A stretch of 44,100 nt of DNA from Plantactinospora mayteni (GTDB lineage Bacteria; Actinomycetota; Actinomycetes; Mycobacteriales; Micromonosporaceae), in the NCBI RefSeq assembly GCF_016862935.1, contig NZ_BONX01000015.1:1-44100 (forward strand), given 5' to 3'. The translations under genes and the position numbers were made by a program. The notes under the pieces are model-generated. The model did not search any database. It saw nothing but the letters and a program-made list of their open reading frames with translations, and had not been told where the DNA came from. Shown here one piece after another: positions 14,391-22,401 of the stretch. Numbering within the stretch: the first letter of the stretch is position 1; every line of letters starts with the position of its first letter.

Positions 14391-15287
14391 CTGCCTGGAT
14401 CCGGGCCCCGGACCGGCCTGATCCACTAGACGGTCGGTCAGGCCGAAGCGCTCGGCGAACGCGGACATCTGGTCGCGCTGCTGCTCCGGCTCCGTACTGG
14501 TGGCGCTCACCACCATGCGGGTCACCCCCTGCGCCGCCAGCGCCTCGACCTGTTCCGTCGACATGTCGATCGACCCCCACCGGGTGTATTCGAGCGCCCC
14601 GGGGTCACGGCCAGCCCGGGCGGCGGTCGATCGGGCCAGGTCGAGTTGGCTGGCCCGCTCCTGCGGCGTGAGCGCACCGCCGGGGAAATAACCGTCACCG
14701 CGCCGCCCGGCCCGCCGGGCCGCCGCCCGACTCGAACCGCCGACGTGGATCGGCAGGTGGGTGACGCCGGACGGCTTCGGAAAGCTGCACAGGTCGTCGA
14801 AGTCGAAGAACTCGCCGTGGAAGCTGACGCCCTTCTCGTCGCCGCCCCAGAGCAGTCGCAGTACGTCGATCGCCTCGTCGGCGCGGCGGCCCCGGCTGGC
14901 GAAGTCGACACCGACCGCCTTCGCCTCGCCGGGCAGGGTGCCGAGTCCCACGGTCAGCAGCCGCATCCGCCCCTTGGACAGTACGTCGATGGTGGCCAGG
15001 CGCTTGGCGAGGGTCACCGGATGGTGGTACGGCAGCAGCAGTACGCCGGTGCCGAGCAGGATCCGTCGGGTGGCCGCCGCGACGAAGTTGAGGCAGTCGA
15101 GCGGATCGGGGTACGACAGTGACGGCGGTATCTCGGACGGTCCGTACATGGCGCCGGGATACAGCACGATGTGCTCGGGCAGATAGAGCGACTCGAAACC
15201 GCACGACTCGGCGTGCTGGGCATAGCCGACGATTTTGTCGGGGTCGACGCCGTAGTAGGGCGTGCTGTAGCTGATCGCGAATTTCAT
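14385..15287 (-). CDS. LLM-class F420-dependent oxidoreductase
   Basis: Luciferase-like monooxygenase fold, 300 aa, probably F420-dependent as usual for this subgroup in actinobacteria. Visible motifs: N-terminal MKFAISYSTPYYGVD, YLPEHIVLYPG (substrate/cofactor face), RILLGTGVLLLPYHHPVTLAKRLATIDVLSKGR, and the GVGxxPGEAKAVGVDFASRGRRADE region. The final DRLVDQAGPGPGSRQV lies at the att junction and its last codons overlap the arm repeats, so the C-terminus may have been rewritten by the integration event. ATG at 15287. A MerR gene lies 130 bp upstream on the same strand and may regulate it. Confidence 0.88.
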   Translation of the reverse strand: MKFAISYSTPYYGVDPDKIVGYAQHAESCGFESLYLPEHIVLYPGAMYGPSEIPPSLSYPDPLDCLNFVAAATRRILLGTGVLLLPYHHPVTLAKRLATIDVLSKGRMRLLTVGLGTLPGEAKAVGVDFASRGRRADEAIDVLRLLWGGDEKGVSFHGEFFDFDDLCSFPKPSGVTHLPIHVGGSSRAAARRAGRRGDGYFPGGALTPQERASQLDLARSTAARAGRDPGALEYTRWGSIDMSTEQVEALAAQGVTRMVVSATSTEPEQQRDQMSAFAERFGLTDRLVDQAGPGPGSRQV

Positions 15288-15358
15288 CGCTGTCTCTCCG
15301 GTAGTCGTCGATCGGTGCCACCTCCGACCACATTCGACGGGCGGGACCGGCGACCATC

Positions 15359-15400
15359 GAGTTCGCCGGTCAGCCGGGCGAGTTCGCCGGTCAGCCGGGC
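15359..15400. repeat. 21-bp perfect tandem duplication
   Basis: GAGTTCGCCGGTCAGCCGGG plus C is present twice back to back (15359-15379, 15380-15400), just downstream of the MerR gene stop and upstream of the LLM gene. Could affect spacing of the LLM promoter region; otherwise unexplained. Confidence 0.8.
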
Positions 15401-15416
15401 CGGCTACTGCGGCTGG

Positions 15417-15779
15417 CTACCGTGGCCGGACCGTGATCGCGTGGGCGAGTTGGGTCTGTAACTGCCGTCGTACCGCGCCGAGCTGGTCGATGTAGTCGTC
15501 GACCTCGGCGAGCTTGCGGCGCAGTACGGCCACCGAGTCCGGGCAGGCGTCGCCGGACGGGTTGCCGGCCCGCAGGCAGGCGACGAACGGGCGGATGTCG
15601 TCGAGGCCGAGGCCGACCGCGAGCAGTCCCCGGATCTCGCGTACGACCCGCAGCTCCGCCTCGTCGTAGCAGCGGTAGCCGTTGGCGGTGCGCTCCGGGC
15701 GTACCAGCCCGTGTGCCTCGTAGTACCGCAGCATCCGGGTGCTCGTGCCGGCCTGCTCCGCCAGCTCGCCGATCAGCAT
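15417..15779 (-). CDS. MerR-family transcriptional regulator
   Basis: 120 aa. The N-terminal MerR HTH is clear: MLIGELAEQAGTSTRMLRYY then EAHGLVRPERTANGYRCYDE, with the wing and second HTH following. Then a dimerisation helix (about 75-115). Two Cys occur in VACLRAGNPSGDACPDS, a pattern common in short actinobacterial MerR proteins; whether they sense metal or thiol stress is not clear. No effector-binding domain is appended. ATG at 15779. It probably controls itself and the LLM oxidoreductase gene downstream. Confidence 0.9.
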   Translation of the reverse strand: MLIGELAEQAGTSTRMLRYYEAHGLVRPERTANGYRCYDEAELRVVREIRGLLAVGLGLDDIRPFVACLRAGNPSGDACPDSVAVLRRKLAEVDDYIDQLGAVRRQLQTQLAHAITVRPR

Positions 15780-16091
15780 TCGACCTCCTCCACCAGCCCG
15801 TACCGGCCACGCTAGACCTTGTCGCCGGTGTCAAGGCAACGTCCGCCCGGTGACGGCCGTCTCGGTCGGCGCCGCGTTCCCGCCACCGGCATTCACCGGC
15901 CGGACTCGTCACCCGGACTGATCGTGCCGGTCGACCCTGCCCGTATGCCGCTGGTCGGCGGTCCGGTCCGATGGGTTAGCCCGATCTTCTTGATCTTGAC
16001 AATAGGTCACTTCGCCTGATCTATCGGCCGCACTCTCCGATCACTTAGCGTCGATGTCGCGACCAAATCTGGTCACGGAGAGGAGTCCACT
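15780..16091. other. Intergenic region with possible promoter for the secreted-paralogue cluster
   Basis: 312 bases with no credible gene. A TTGACA hexamer lies at 15996-16001, about 90 bp before the first secreted-paralogue start, but the bases 17 nt downstream (ATCTAT, 16019-16024) are only a weak -10. A GGAGAGGAG ribosome-binding site precedes the GTG at 16092. Confidence 0.35.
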
Positions 16092-16622
16092 GTGCTCACA
16101 TCGACCGAACCGAGCGCGCCGGCCCGCAAGCCCGGACGCGCCGCCACCTTCACACGGCGTGCCGGACTGGCGCTGGGGCTGACCGCCGCGATGAGCGGTG
16201 TCGCGTTCGTGGGGGCGAGTCCCGCGATGGCCGCTCCCGCCTGCGGGGCGGAACGGGCGTACATCCACCAGACGCCGCCGGGCGGCAGCGGTGGTGGCCC
16301 CAGCATCGACAGCCTGTTCAACCCGACCGAGTTCAACATCAGCGCCAGCGCCGCCTCGGTTCGCAACGTGTTCCTGGCCGGCGTCCACCGGCCGCGCCGC
16401 TCGATCGTCTTCAACTTCTACAACCAGGACAACGCCCTGATCCGGCAGTACACGACCACGGCGTCCGACGACGGCGGTGTGGTCCGGCAGGAGCGGAACG
16501 TCATTCCGTGGGACTACGGGGTCGGTACCCGGATCCGGTTCACCGCCGTCATCCGTACCCGGTGCGGCGGCGACGACGTGCCGAAGACCGTGAACGTGGG
16601 GTCCATCAACACCGTTCCGTGA
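16092..16622 (+). CDS. Secreted protein, tandem paralogue 1 of 3
   Basis: 176 aa, GTG start with GGAGAGGAG upstream. Signal peptide with an RRAGLALGL segment (Sec, or possibly Tat) and cleavage near PAMAA (about 48). Mature domain of about 125 aa: a Cys near the N-terminus (PACGAERA), then VHRPRRSIVFNFYNQDNALI, NVIPWDYGVGTRIRFTAVI and RCGGDDVPKTVNVGSINTVP. The two conserved Cys probably form a disulfide across the domain. Beta-rich, no known family recognised. It is followed by a 15-bp hairpin and then a close paralogue. Confidence 0.75.
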   Translation: MLTSTEPSAPARKPGRAATFTRRAGLALGLTAAMSGVAFVGASPAMAAPACGAERAYIHQTPPGGSGGGPSIDSLFNPTEFNISASAASVRNVFLAGVHRPRRSIVFNFYNQDNALIRQYTTTASDDGGVVRQERNVIPWDYGVGTRIRFTAVIRTRCGGDDVPKTVNVGSINTVP

Positions 16623-16628
16623 TCCGGT

Positions 16629-16685
16629 GCCCGACCGTGGCCAGCCGCTCGGCAGCTACCGGGCAAGGGTTGGCCACGGTCGGGC
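16629..16685. terminator. Hairpin between paralogues 1 and 2
   Basis: GCCCGACCGTGGCCA (16629-16643) pairs perfectly with TGGCCACGGTCGGGC (16671-16685), 27-nt loop. It begins 7 nt after the stop of paralogue 1 and ends 21 nt before the start of paralogue 2. A related hairpin follows paralogue 2. Confidence 0.8.
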
Positions 16686-16706
16686 ATCAGCGAAGGGAGT
16701 CCCCTG

Positions 16707-17237
16707 GTGGCAACGACGACAGAACGAAACACGGGTACGTCCCTGAGGGCCGTGACCGCGTCGCGGCGTACCGGCCTGGGGTTGGCGTTGGCCGCGGCGG
16801 TCGCCGTCGGCGCCGCGCTGGCCGGCACGGGTCCCGTCCAGGCCGCTCCCCCGCCCTGCGGTGAGTACGCGGCGTTCTACGTGGCGAACCCCGACGGCGG
16901 GCCCATCTTGCCGGGCGATGGTGGCAGCGACAGCCGGAACCCGCGGGACGTCTTCCTCAGCGTCAGCAGTCCGGCGCGGTACGTCGCCCTGAGCGGCGTC
17001 CACCAGACGCGCCGCTCGATCATTTTCAGCTTCTACAACCAGGACAACGCCCTCATCCGGCAGTACGTGACCGCGCCCGCCGACGACGGCGGTCTCATCC
17101 GTCCGGAGCGGAACGTCATTCCGTGGGACTACGGGGTCGGTACCCGGATCCGGGTCGATGCCGTTATCCGTGTCCGGTGCGACGGCGACGACAGGCCGAA
17201 GACCGTGTACGTCGGGGTCATCAACACCGTTCCGTGA
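16707..17237 (+). CDS. Secreted protein, tandem paralogue 2 of 3
   Basis: 176 aa, GTG start after GAAGGGAG. Signal peptide ends near VQAA (about 47). Shares with paralogue 1 the strings SIIFSFYNQDNALIRQY, ERNVIPWDYGVGTRIR and VGVINTVP, with the same two Cys (PPPCGEY; VRCDGDD). The most divergent part is the segment after the first Cys (PDGGPILPGDGGSDSRNPRDVF), which could be a variable binding loop. It lies between two similar hairpins, so it can be its own transcription unit. Confidence 0.75.
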   Translation: MATTTERNTGTSLRAVTASRRTGLGLALAAAVAVGAALAGTGPVQAAPPPCGEYAAFYVANPDGGPILPGDGGSDSRNPRDVFLSVSSPARYVALSGVHQTRRSIIFSFYNQDNALIRQYVTAPADDGGLIRPERNVIPWDYGVGTRIRVDAVIRVRCDGDDRPKTVYVGVINTVP

Positions 17238-17249
17238 TCCGGCGCTCCA

Positions 17250-17294
17250 CCGTGGCCAGCCCTCACCGCCCGCCCGGGCGACGGCTGGCCACGG
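17250..17294. terminator. Hairpin between paralogues 2 and 3
   Basis: CCGTGGCCAGCC (17250-17261) pairs perfectly with GGCTGGCCACGG (17283-17294). It shares the CCGTGGCCA / TGGCCACGG arms with the hairpin at 16629-16685, showing that coding region and hairpin were duplicated together. Confidence 0.8.
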
Positions 17295-17320
17295 CCGTCC
17301 TCAGCGAAGGGAGTTCCATC

Positions 17321-17827
17321 GTGGCAACGACGACAGCACAGAATACGGCCGCGCCGCGGCGCAGGGTGAGCGCCTCGCGCCGCCTCGGACAGGTGCTGGC
17401 GGTGGCGGTGGCGTTGGCGGTCACCGCCGGTGCCGCGCTGGCCGGCGGGCGGCCCGCCCAGGCCGCCTCCCCGCCCTGCGGCCAGGAGCACGCCTCGTTC
17501 GCCCAGACGACGGCCGACGGCCGGGGGCAGGGCCCGAGCAGCGACAGCCTTTACGGTCCGCAGGACGTCTACCTCAGTGACAGCGACCCGGAGTGGCGAT
17601 ACCTCCTCCTCTACGGCCAGCACCGACCGGACCGGACGATTCTGTTCACCTTCAGCTACGCCAACGGCATCCTCTTCGGGTCCGTCGAGATCTCGGCACC
17701 GACCGTGATCCCCTGGGCGGGACCGGTCGGCTCCCGACTCCTGGTGCACGCCGTCCTGCACACCCGGTGCGGCGGAGACGACGTACCGCGCCGCGTCTAC
17801 GTGGGCGCGATCAACACCACCCCCTGA
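17321..17827 (+). CDS. Secreted protein, tandem paralogue 3 of 3 (diverged)
   Basis: 168 aa from the GTG at 17321 (GAAGGGAG site upstream; ATTACTACG-type start VATTTAQN resembles paralogue 2's VATTTERN). Signal peptide ends near AQAA (about 48). It keeps the Cys pair (SPPCGQEH; TRCGGDDVPRRVYVGAINTTP) and a shortened FTFSYANGILF segment in place of FNFYNQDNALI, and lacks the ERNVIPWDYG stretch except for TVIPWAGPVGSRL. The most diverged copy; no hairpin like the other two follows it. Confidence 0.72.
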   Translation: MATTTAQNTAAPRRRVSASRRLGQVLAVAVALAVTAGAALAGGRPAQAASPPCGQEHASFAQTTADGRGQGPSSDSLYGPQDVYLSDSDPEWRYLLLYGQHRPDRTILFTFSYANGILFGSVEISAPTVIPWAGPVGSRLLVHAVLHTRCGGDDVPRRVYVGAINTTP

Positions 17828-17918
17828 GCACAGGGCCATCAGGCGGCGGTCGAACTCGAGCCCTGACGCCGACCCGCTCGACCGGGCCAATTGCGAGGAC
17901 CGCTGGATCTCAAGTAGC

Positions 17919-17968
17919 GGCCCCGACCAGTTGAGGCCCCGACCAGTAGAAGGCCCCAACCCAGTAGA
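17919..17968. repeat. Three imperfect 16-18 bp tandem repeats
   Basis: GGCCCCGACCAGTTGA, GGCCCCGACCAGTAGA and AGGCCCCAACCCAGTAGA run head to tail in the 247-bp gap between paralogue 3 and the LAL regulator. They could be binding sites for a regulator or simple expansion. Confidence 0.6.
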
Positions 17969-18074
17969 GGAGCCGCCCGCCCGCCCCGCGCGATGATCGC
18001 GTTCAGTTGCTCTCCAGTTGCGCCTGCCAGCATCTCTCCGGGGAAGAAATGCCTGGCTCCGGGGGTGGAGAGTC

Positions 18075-20636
18075 ATGTCGCAATGGTCGCCGACCGCGTG
18101 GCCCTTCGAGGGGCGGGAGACGGAACTGGCGTCCGTGGCCGAGGCGTTCACCGGGTCGGCCACGAACGCCGTACTGATCACCGCTTCCGCTGGGCTGGGC
18201 AAGACCCGGTTGGCCCGGGAGGCGCTGCACCGGCTCGGCTGCCGTACCCGGTGGGTCGCCGCGACCCGGGCCGCCACCGCGATCCCGTTCGGCGCGCTGG
18301 CCCATCTGCTGCCGGACGAGACCCTGACCCCGGCCGGTCCGGTCGGGTTGGTACGCGCCATCACGGCACAGGTCGCCGGTTGGGGCGGACGGGCCCGGGT
18401 GGCCGTCGGTGTCGACGACGCGCACCTGCTCGACGACGCCTCCAGTACGGTCGTCGCCAACCTGGTGTCCAGCTCGGCGGCGTTCGTGGTGCTGACCGTG
18501 CGTACCGGGGAACCGGTCGCCGACTGCCTGCTCCGGCTGGCCAAGGAGGGCGAGGCGGTACTGCTGGACCTGGCTCCGCTGCCGACCCCGGTCATCGACC
18601 GGCTGATCGACCACAGCACCGGGGGCACGGTGGACACGATCGAGCGGCGTCGACTGCGTACGGGCGCCTGGGGCAACCCGCTGGCCCTGCGCGAGCTGCT
18701 GCACGGCGCGGTCGCGGGCGGGCTGACCGACCTGGTAGCCGCCCGACTGGACCGGCTCGCCCCGGCCACCCGCCGGGTCGTCGAGCTGGTGGCCTGCGGC
18801 GAGCCGGTGCCGCTGGCCTTCCTCGAACGGCTCGCCGGCCCGGAGGTGGTCGCCGCCGCCGAGGAGAGCGGTCTGGTGGTCGCCGAACGGGACGGCGCCC
18901 GGGTGCAGGCTCGACTGGACCATCCGCTTTTCGGCGAGGTGCTGCGTACCCGGATGCCGGCCGCCCGGTCCCGGCAGGCGTACCGGGATCTCGCGGAGGT
19001 GTTGTCGGCGACTCCGTTGCGCCGCCGGGAGGACACCCTGCGTGCCGCGTTCTGGCAGGTGGAGGGGGGCAGGATCACCCGGGCCGACCTGGTCCTGGAG
19101 GGCGCCCGGCACGCGATCGGGCGGTCCGGGCTCGACCTGGCGGAGCGGCTGGCCCGGTCGGCGCGCGAGGCCGAACCGGGCCTGGCGGCCGACCGGATGC
19201 TCGCCGAGATCCTGGAATACCAGGGGCGCAGCGACGAGGCGGCGGCGCTGCTGCCGGTGACCCCGCCGGCCCGGTTGACCGAGCGGCTGGCCTGGGCGGG
19301 GACCCGGGCCGACTGGTACTACTGGGGTCGTGGTGACCTGGCCACCGCCGAGCGGGTGCTGGACAGCGCCGCCGGGCATCCCCGGATCGAGAGCGCGCGG
19401 GCGTTCATCCTCGTCTTCGCCGGCCGGTGCGCGGACGCGCTGCGGGCCGCCGAGACGGTGCTGGACGGTGACCAGGACGATCCGCAGTCCCTGGTCTGGG
19501 CCGCCGCCGCTGCCACCGCCTCGCTGGGCTTCCTCGGCCACCTCGACCGGGCCCAGGCGGTCCGCCGCCGTGGTCTGGCGATCGCCACCGCGCACGCCGG
19601 GACGCTGCCGTGGGGAGCGTTCCAGATCGAGGTCGCGGCCTGCCTGGCCCACCTGGCCGCCGGATATCCGGACACCGCCGCGGTGATCGCCGCCGACGGC
19701 CACCGCACCGCCAGCCGGAGCGGCGTACCGATGATGGTCAGTGCGTGGGCGCTCTACGAGGGCATCGTCGCCACCGTCCAGGGCCGGCTCCAGCACGCCG
19801 AACGGCGACTTGACGAGGCCCGCGCCGGGTTCGACCAGAGCGACACCTTCCGGTTACGGCGTGCCTGCCTGGCCGCACAGGCATTCGGGTACGCGATCCG
19901 TGGCCGGCACGAGGTCGCGGCCGAGCTGATGGCCGACGCCGACCAGACCGACAACGGTACGAACCAGGTGTTCGCGCCGTGGATCGCCACCTGGCGCGGC
20001 TGGCTGGCCCTCGCCGGCGGGGACTCCGCCGCCGCGATCCGGCACGCCGAGCGCGGTGCCGAGCTGGCTGCCGCCGCCGGGATGCCGTACGTGGAGGCCC
20101 AGGCCCGTTACGACATGGTACGGCTGGGCGGGCGCACCGACCTGGCCCGGATGGCGGCACTGCCCGGCCAGGTACCGGGGCTGCTCGGCGCCGCCGCCCA
20201 GGCACTGTCCGAACAGGACGGACCGGCTATGGTACGCGTCGCGGAGCAGCTCGCCCAGCTCGGTCACCACGTCGTCGCCGCCGAACTGGCCAACGCGGCC
20301 GGCCGGGCACTTCGCGCCACCGGCTACCACGCCCGGGCCGCCCTGGCGCAGGCCGCTGCCGCCGAGTGGCGGGCCACCTGCCCCGAGGCGCGTACGCCCC
20401 TGCTGGCCCGCCCCGACCTCGGCAACCTGCTGACCGTACGGGAACGGCAGATCGCCCTGCTGGCCACCCGGCAGGCCAGCAGGTCCATCGCCGAACAGCT
20501 CGGCCTGGCCCTGCCCACGGTCAACAACACCCTCGCCCGCATCTACACCAAGCTCGGCATCACCGGCCGGGCACAACTGCGCACCCTGCTCGAGGAGCCA
20601 ACGAAAGCGGAAGCACGGCCACAGACTGACCGCTGA
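18075..20636 (+). CDS. LAL-type LuxR-family regulator with AAA-like ATPase domain
   Basis: Large ATP-dependent transcriptional regulator, 853 aa from the ATG at 18075 (GGTGGAGAG upstream). N-terminal ATPase: Walker A ASAGLGKT (37-44), Walker B VAVGVDDAHLLDD (D114/D115). A long TPR-like helical middle follows (about 330-770; repeated Ala/Leu-rich helices such as RLAWAGTRADWYYWGRGDL). C-terminal LuxR HTH at about 785-845: LTVRERQIALLATRQASRSIAEQLGLALPTVNNTLARIYTKLGI. LAL regulators typically activate secondary-metabolite or carbohydrate genes. A reading from 18018 only adds a poorly supported extension. Confidence 0.88.
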   Translation: MSQWSPTAWPFEGRETELASVAEAFTGSATNAVLITASAGLGKTRLAREALHRLGCRTRWVAATRAATAIPFGALAHLLPDETLTPAGPVGLVRAITAQVAGWGGRARVAVGVDDAHLLDDASSTVVANLVSSSAAFVVLTVRTGEPVADCLLRLAKEGEAVLLDLAPLPTPVIDRLIDHSTGGTVDTIERRRLRTGAWGNPLALRELLHGAVAGGLTDLVAARLDRLAPATRRVVELVACGEPVPLAFLERLAGPEVVAAAEESGLVVAERDGARVQARLDHPLFGEVLRTRMPAARSRQAYRDLAEVLSATPLRRREDTLRAAFWQVEGGRITRADLVLEGARHAIGRSGLDLAERLARSAREAEPGLAADRMLAEILEYQGRSDEAAALLPVTPPARLTERLAWAGTRADWYYWGRGDLATAERVLDSAAGHPRIESARAFILVFAGRCADALRAAETVLDGDQDDPQSLVWAAAAATASLGFLGHLDRAQAVRRRGLAIATAHAGTLPWGAFQIEVAACLAHLAAGYPDTAAVIAADGHRTASRSGVPMMVSAWALYEGIVATVQGRLQHAERRLDEARAGFDQSDTFRLRRACLAAQAFGYAIRGRHEVAAELMADADQTDNGTNQVFAPWIATWRGWLALAGGDSAAAIRHAERGAELAAAAGMPYVEAQARYDMVRLGGRTDLARMAALPGQVPGLLGAAAQALSEQDGPAMVRVAEQLAQLGHHVVAAELANAAGRALRATGYHARAALAQAAAAEWRATCPEARTPLLARPDLGNLLTVRERQIALLATRQASRSIAEQLGLALPTVNNTLARIYTKLGITGRAQLRTLLEEPTKAEARPQTDR

Positions 20637-20670
20637 GAACGGGAACGGGAACGGGAACGGGAACGGGAAA
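20635..20670. repeat. GGGAAC hexanucleotide microsatellite
   Basis: After the LAL stop codon: GAGAAC, then four exact GGGAAC units (20641-20664) and GGGAAA. Hexamer slippage here would not change the protein. Confidence 0.85.
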
Positions 20671-20676
20671 AGGGAG

Positions 20677-20710
20677 CGCCCGGCCGATCCGGCGGGGGAT
20701 CGGCCGGGCG
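20677..20710. terminator. Bidirectional terminator between LAL regulator and chitinase
   Basis: CGCCCGGCCGATCC (20677-20690) and GGATCGGCCGGGCG (20697-20710) form a perfect 14-bp stem with a GGCGGG loop, between converging genes. Confidence 0.85.
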
Positions 20711-20737
20711 TACCGGTCGGTGGGGTGGGAGCGGCGG

Positions 20738-22162
20738 CTACGGCGTCCAGAGGCCGAGGTCGATGGTGCGGGTCAGGGTCGCCTGCTCGTCGTCACCGTC
20801 CAGCGACCAGATCATCGCGCCGCCCAGCCGCTCGGCGCGGATGTAGAGCGTCTTCTGGAGCAGTACCGCCGGATCGTCGTACGTCCAGAACGTCGTACCG
20901 TCGTAGAGCCACGCGGTGCCGGCGCGGAGGTCGCGGTAGACCTGGAAGCCGTCCTTTCCGGCCTTGGTCTTCAGCACCTTGTAGTCCTCGTAGCCCGCCT
21001 CGAAGGTGGCCGGGGCGGCGCCGCCGGTGGAGGTGCCGAACAGGCCGTTGCGCCCGCCGGTCACCCCGGTCCAGCCGCGCCCGTAGTAGGGGATGCCCAG
21101 CACCAGCTTGCGCCGCTCGGCGCCTCGGTCGAGCCAGGCGTCGATGGTGCGGTCGACCGCGAAGTCCGGCTCGGTGGCCCCGGCCGGTACCCGCAGCGCG
21201 GACTGCTGGTTGGCGACCGGTTCCCAGGTGCCGTGGAAGTCGTAGCCCTGCACGGTGGCGAAGTCCAGGTTCCTGAAGACCTTCCGGACCTCGAAGCCGG
21301 CGTCGATCGCGGCCGGGTTGGCCGGTACGAACGCGGTCAGCTCGTAGTGCTTCCGGGCCGGCCTGCCGAACGCGTCGAGTTGGCGCCGGAACTCGGCGAC
21401 GAGCGCGGTGAAGTTCTGCTTGTCCTCCGGCCGGTAGACCGTGTCGACGTCACCGGCCGAGCCCGGCCACTCCCAGTCCAGGTCGATGCCGTCGAAGACC
21501 CCGGCGAGCGAGCCGGGCCCGCCGGCACTGCCGTCCGGGTTGGGCAGGTTGCCCCTGAGGTAGAGGTCGATGCAGGAGGCGACGAACTTCCGCCGCGACT
21601 CGGGGGTGAGCGCCGCGTCGGAGAAGTGCGTCGACCAGCTCCACCCGCCCAGCGAGATCAGCACCTTCAGGTCCGGATGCGCCGCCTTGAGCTTCTGGAG
21701 CTGCCCGAAGTTGCCGTTCAGCGGCTCGCCCCAGGTGTCGGCGACGCCGTCCACGCTCTCCTCGGCCGGTACCGGCCGCTGGTAGTCGGCCCAGGCGTCG
21801 CCCTCGCCCGGCCCGCCGTCGACGTAGCACCGGCCGTCCGGGCTGACGTTGCCGAAGGCGTAGTTGAGGTGGGTCAGCCGGCTGGCGGCGCCCGAGTCGT
21901 GCAGCTTCTTGACGGTGAACGCCCGGCCGTAGATGCCCCACTGGGTGAAGTATCCGACCTTGACGAAGTCGCCCCGCTGGCCGCCGTCGTGCCGGGACGG
22001 TGCGCCGGGAGCGGCCGAAGCCGGGGGTACGGCGATGCCGGCGAGCAGGGCGGTGACGGCGGCAGCCGCGGTGACGGTACCGAGTCGACGGGCGGTGCCG
22101 AATTGACGGGTGGTGCTGGGTCTACGGGCGGTGCTGAGTCGACGGAGAACGGATCCGCGCAT
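20738..22162 (-). CDS. Secreted family 18 chitinase
   Basis: Endo-acting chitinase, 474 aa from the ATG at 22162, chosen because AGGAG lies 5 nt before it; the GTG at 22168 is too close to that site. Signal peptide about 1-50 (LGTVTAAAAVTALLAGIAVPPASA). GH18 barrel: LKVLISLGGWSWS (strand 3), then the catalytic FDGIDLDWEWPG with the proton-donor Glu at about 231; YELTAFVPANPAAIDAGFE and MIWSLDGDD near the end match the substrate-assisted mechanism. No chitin-binding domain is appended. Divergent from a secreted double-psi-barrel protein, possibly co-regulated. Confidence 0.95.
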   Translation of the reverse strand: MRGSVLRRLSTARRPSTTRQFGTARRLGTVTAAAAVTALLAGIAVPPASAAPGAPSRHDGGQRGDFVKVGYFTQWGIYGRAFTVKKLHDSGAASRLTHLNYAFGNVSPDGRCYVDGGPGEGDAWADYQRPVPAEESVDGVADTWGEPLNGNFGQLQKLKAAHPDLKVLISLGGWSWSTHFSDAALTPESRRKFVASCIDLYLRGNLPNPDGSAGGPGSLAGVFDGIDLDWEWPGSAGDVDTVYRPEDKQNFTALVAEFRRQLDAFGRPARKHYELTAFVPANPAAIDAGFEVRKVFRNLDFATVQGYDFHGTWEPVANQQSALRVPAGATEPDFAVDRTIDAWLDRGAERRKLVLGIPYYGRGWTGVTGGRNGLFGTSTGGAAPATFEAGYEDYKVLKTKAGKDGFQVYRDLRAGTAWLYDGTTFWTYDDPAVLLQKTLYIRAERLGGAMIWSLDGDDEQATLTRTIDLGLWTP

Positions 22163-22205
22163 GTGCACTCCTGAAGCGGGGGTTGGAGCGTCGGCAGAAC
22201 AGTTA

Positions 22206-22216
22206 GGAAACTTTCC
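22206..22216. promoter_or_regulatory. Palindrome GGAAACTTTCC upstream of chitinase
   Basis: GGAAA-C-TTTCC is an odd-centred perfect palindrome, within AGTTAGGAAACTTTCCGG, about 45 bp from the chitinase start in the 239-bp divergent region. Candidate operator for chitin/hydrolase control. An A/T-rich segment (TTAAAGAACATTTAGGAAT, 22301-22319) lies further on, toward the divergent gene. Confidence 0.5.
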
Positions 22217-22401
22217 GGTGTCTGCTCTGCAAGGTAGGGCGGTCGATGTCGGGCGGTCAAGTGTGCCGCGCCGGATCGCACCGAAGCTGTAGCGGTGGGT
22301 AGTTAAAGAACATTTAGGAATCTGAACTGATCCACCTTGGACCCTGCCGCCGTACCCAACCGTGGCTGCAACCGGGCAGCGGACAATCGAGGGAGCGGTG
22401 T

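Noticed and set aside
17129-19796. Long minus-strand frames over the secreted paralogues and LAL regulator
   Set aside because: Ser/Arg-rich shadows of clear plus-strand genes with proper starts and signal peptides.
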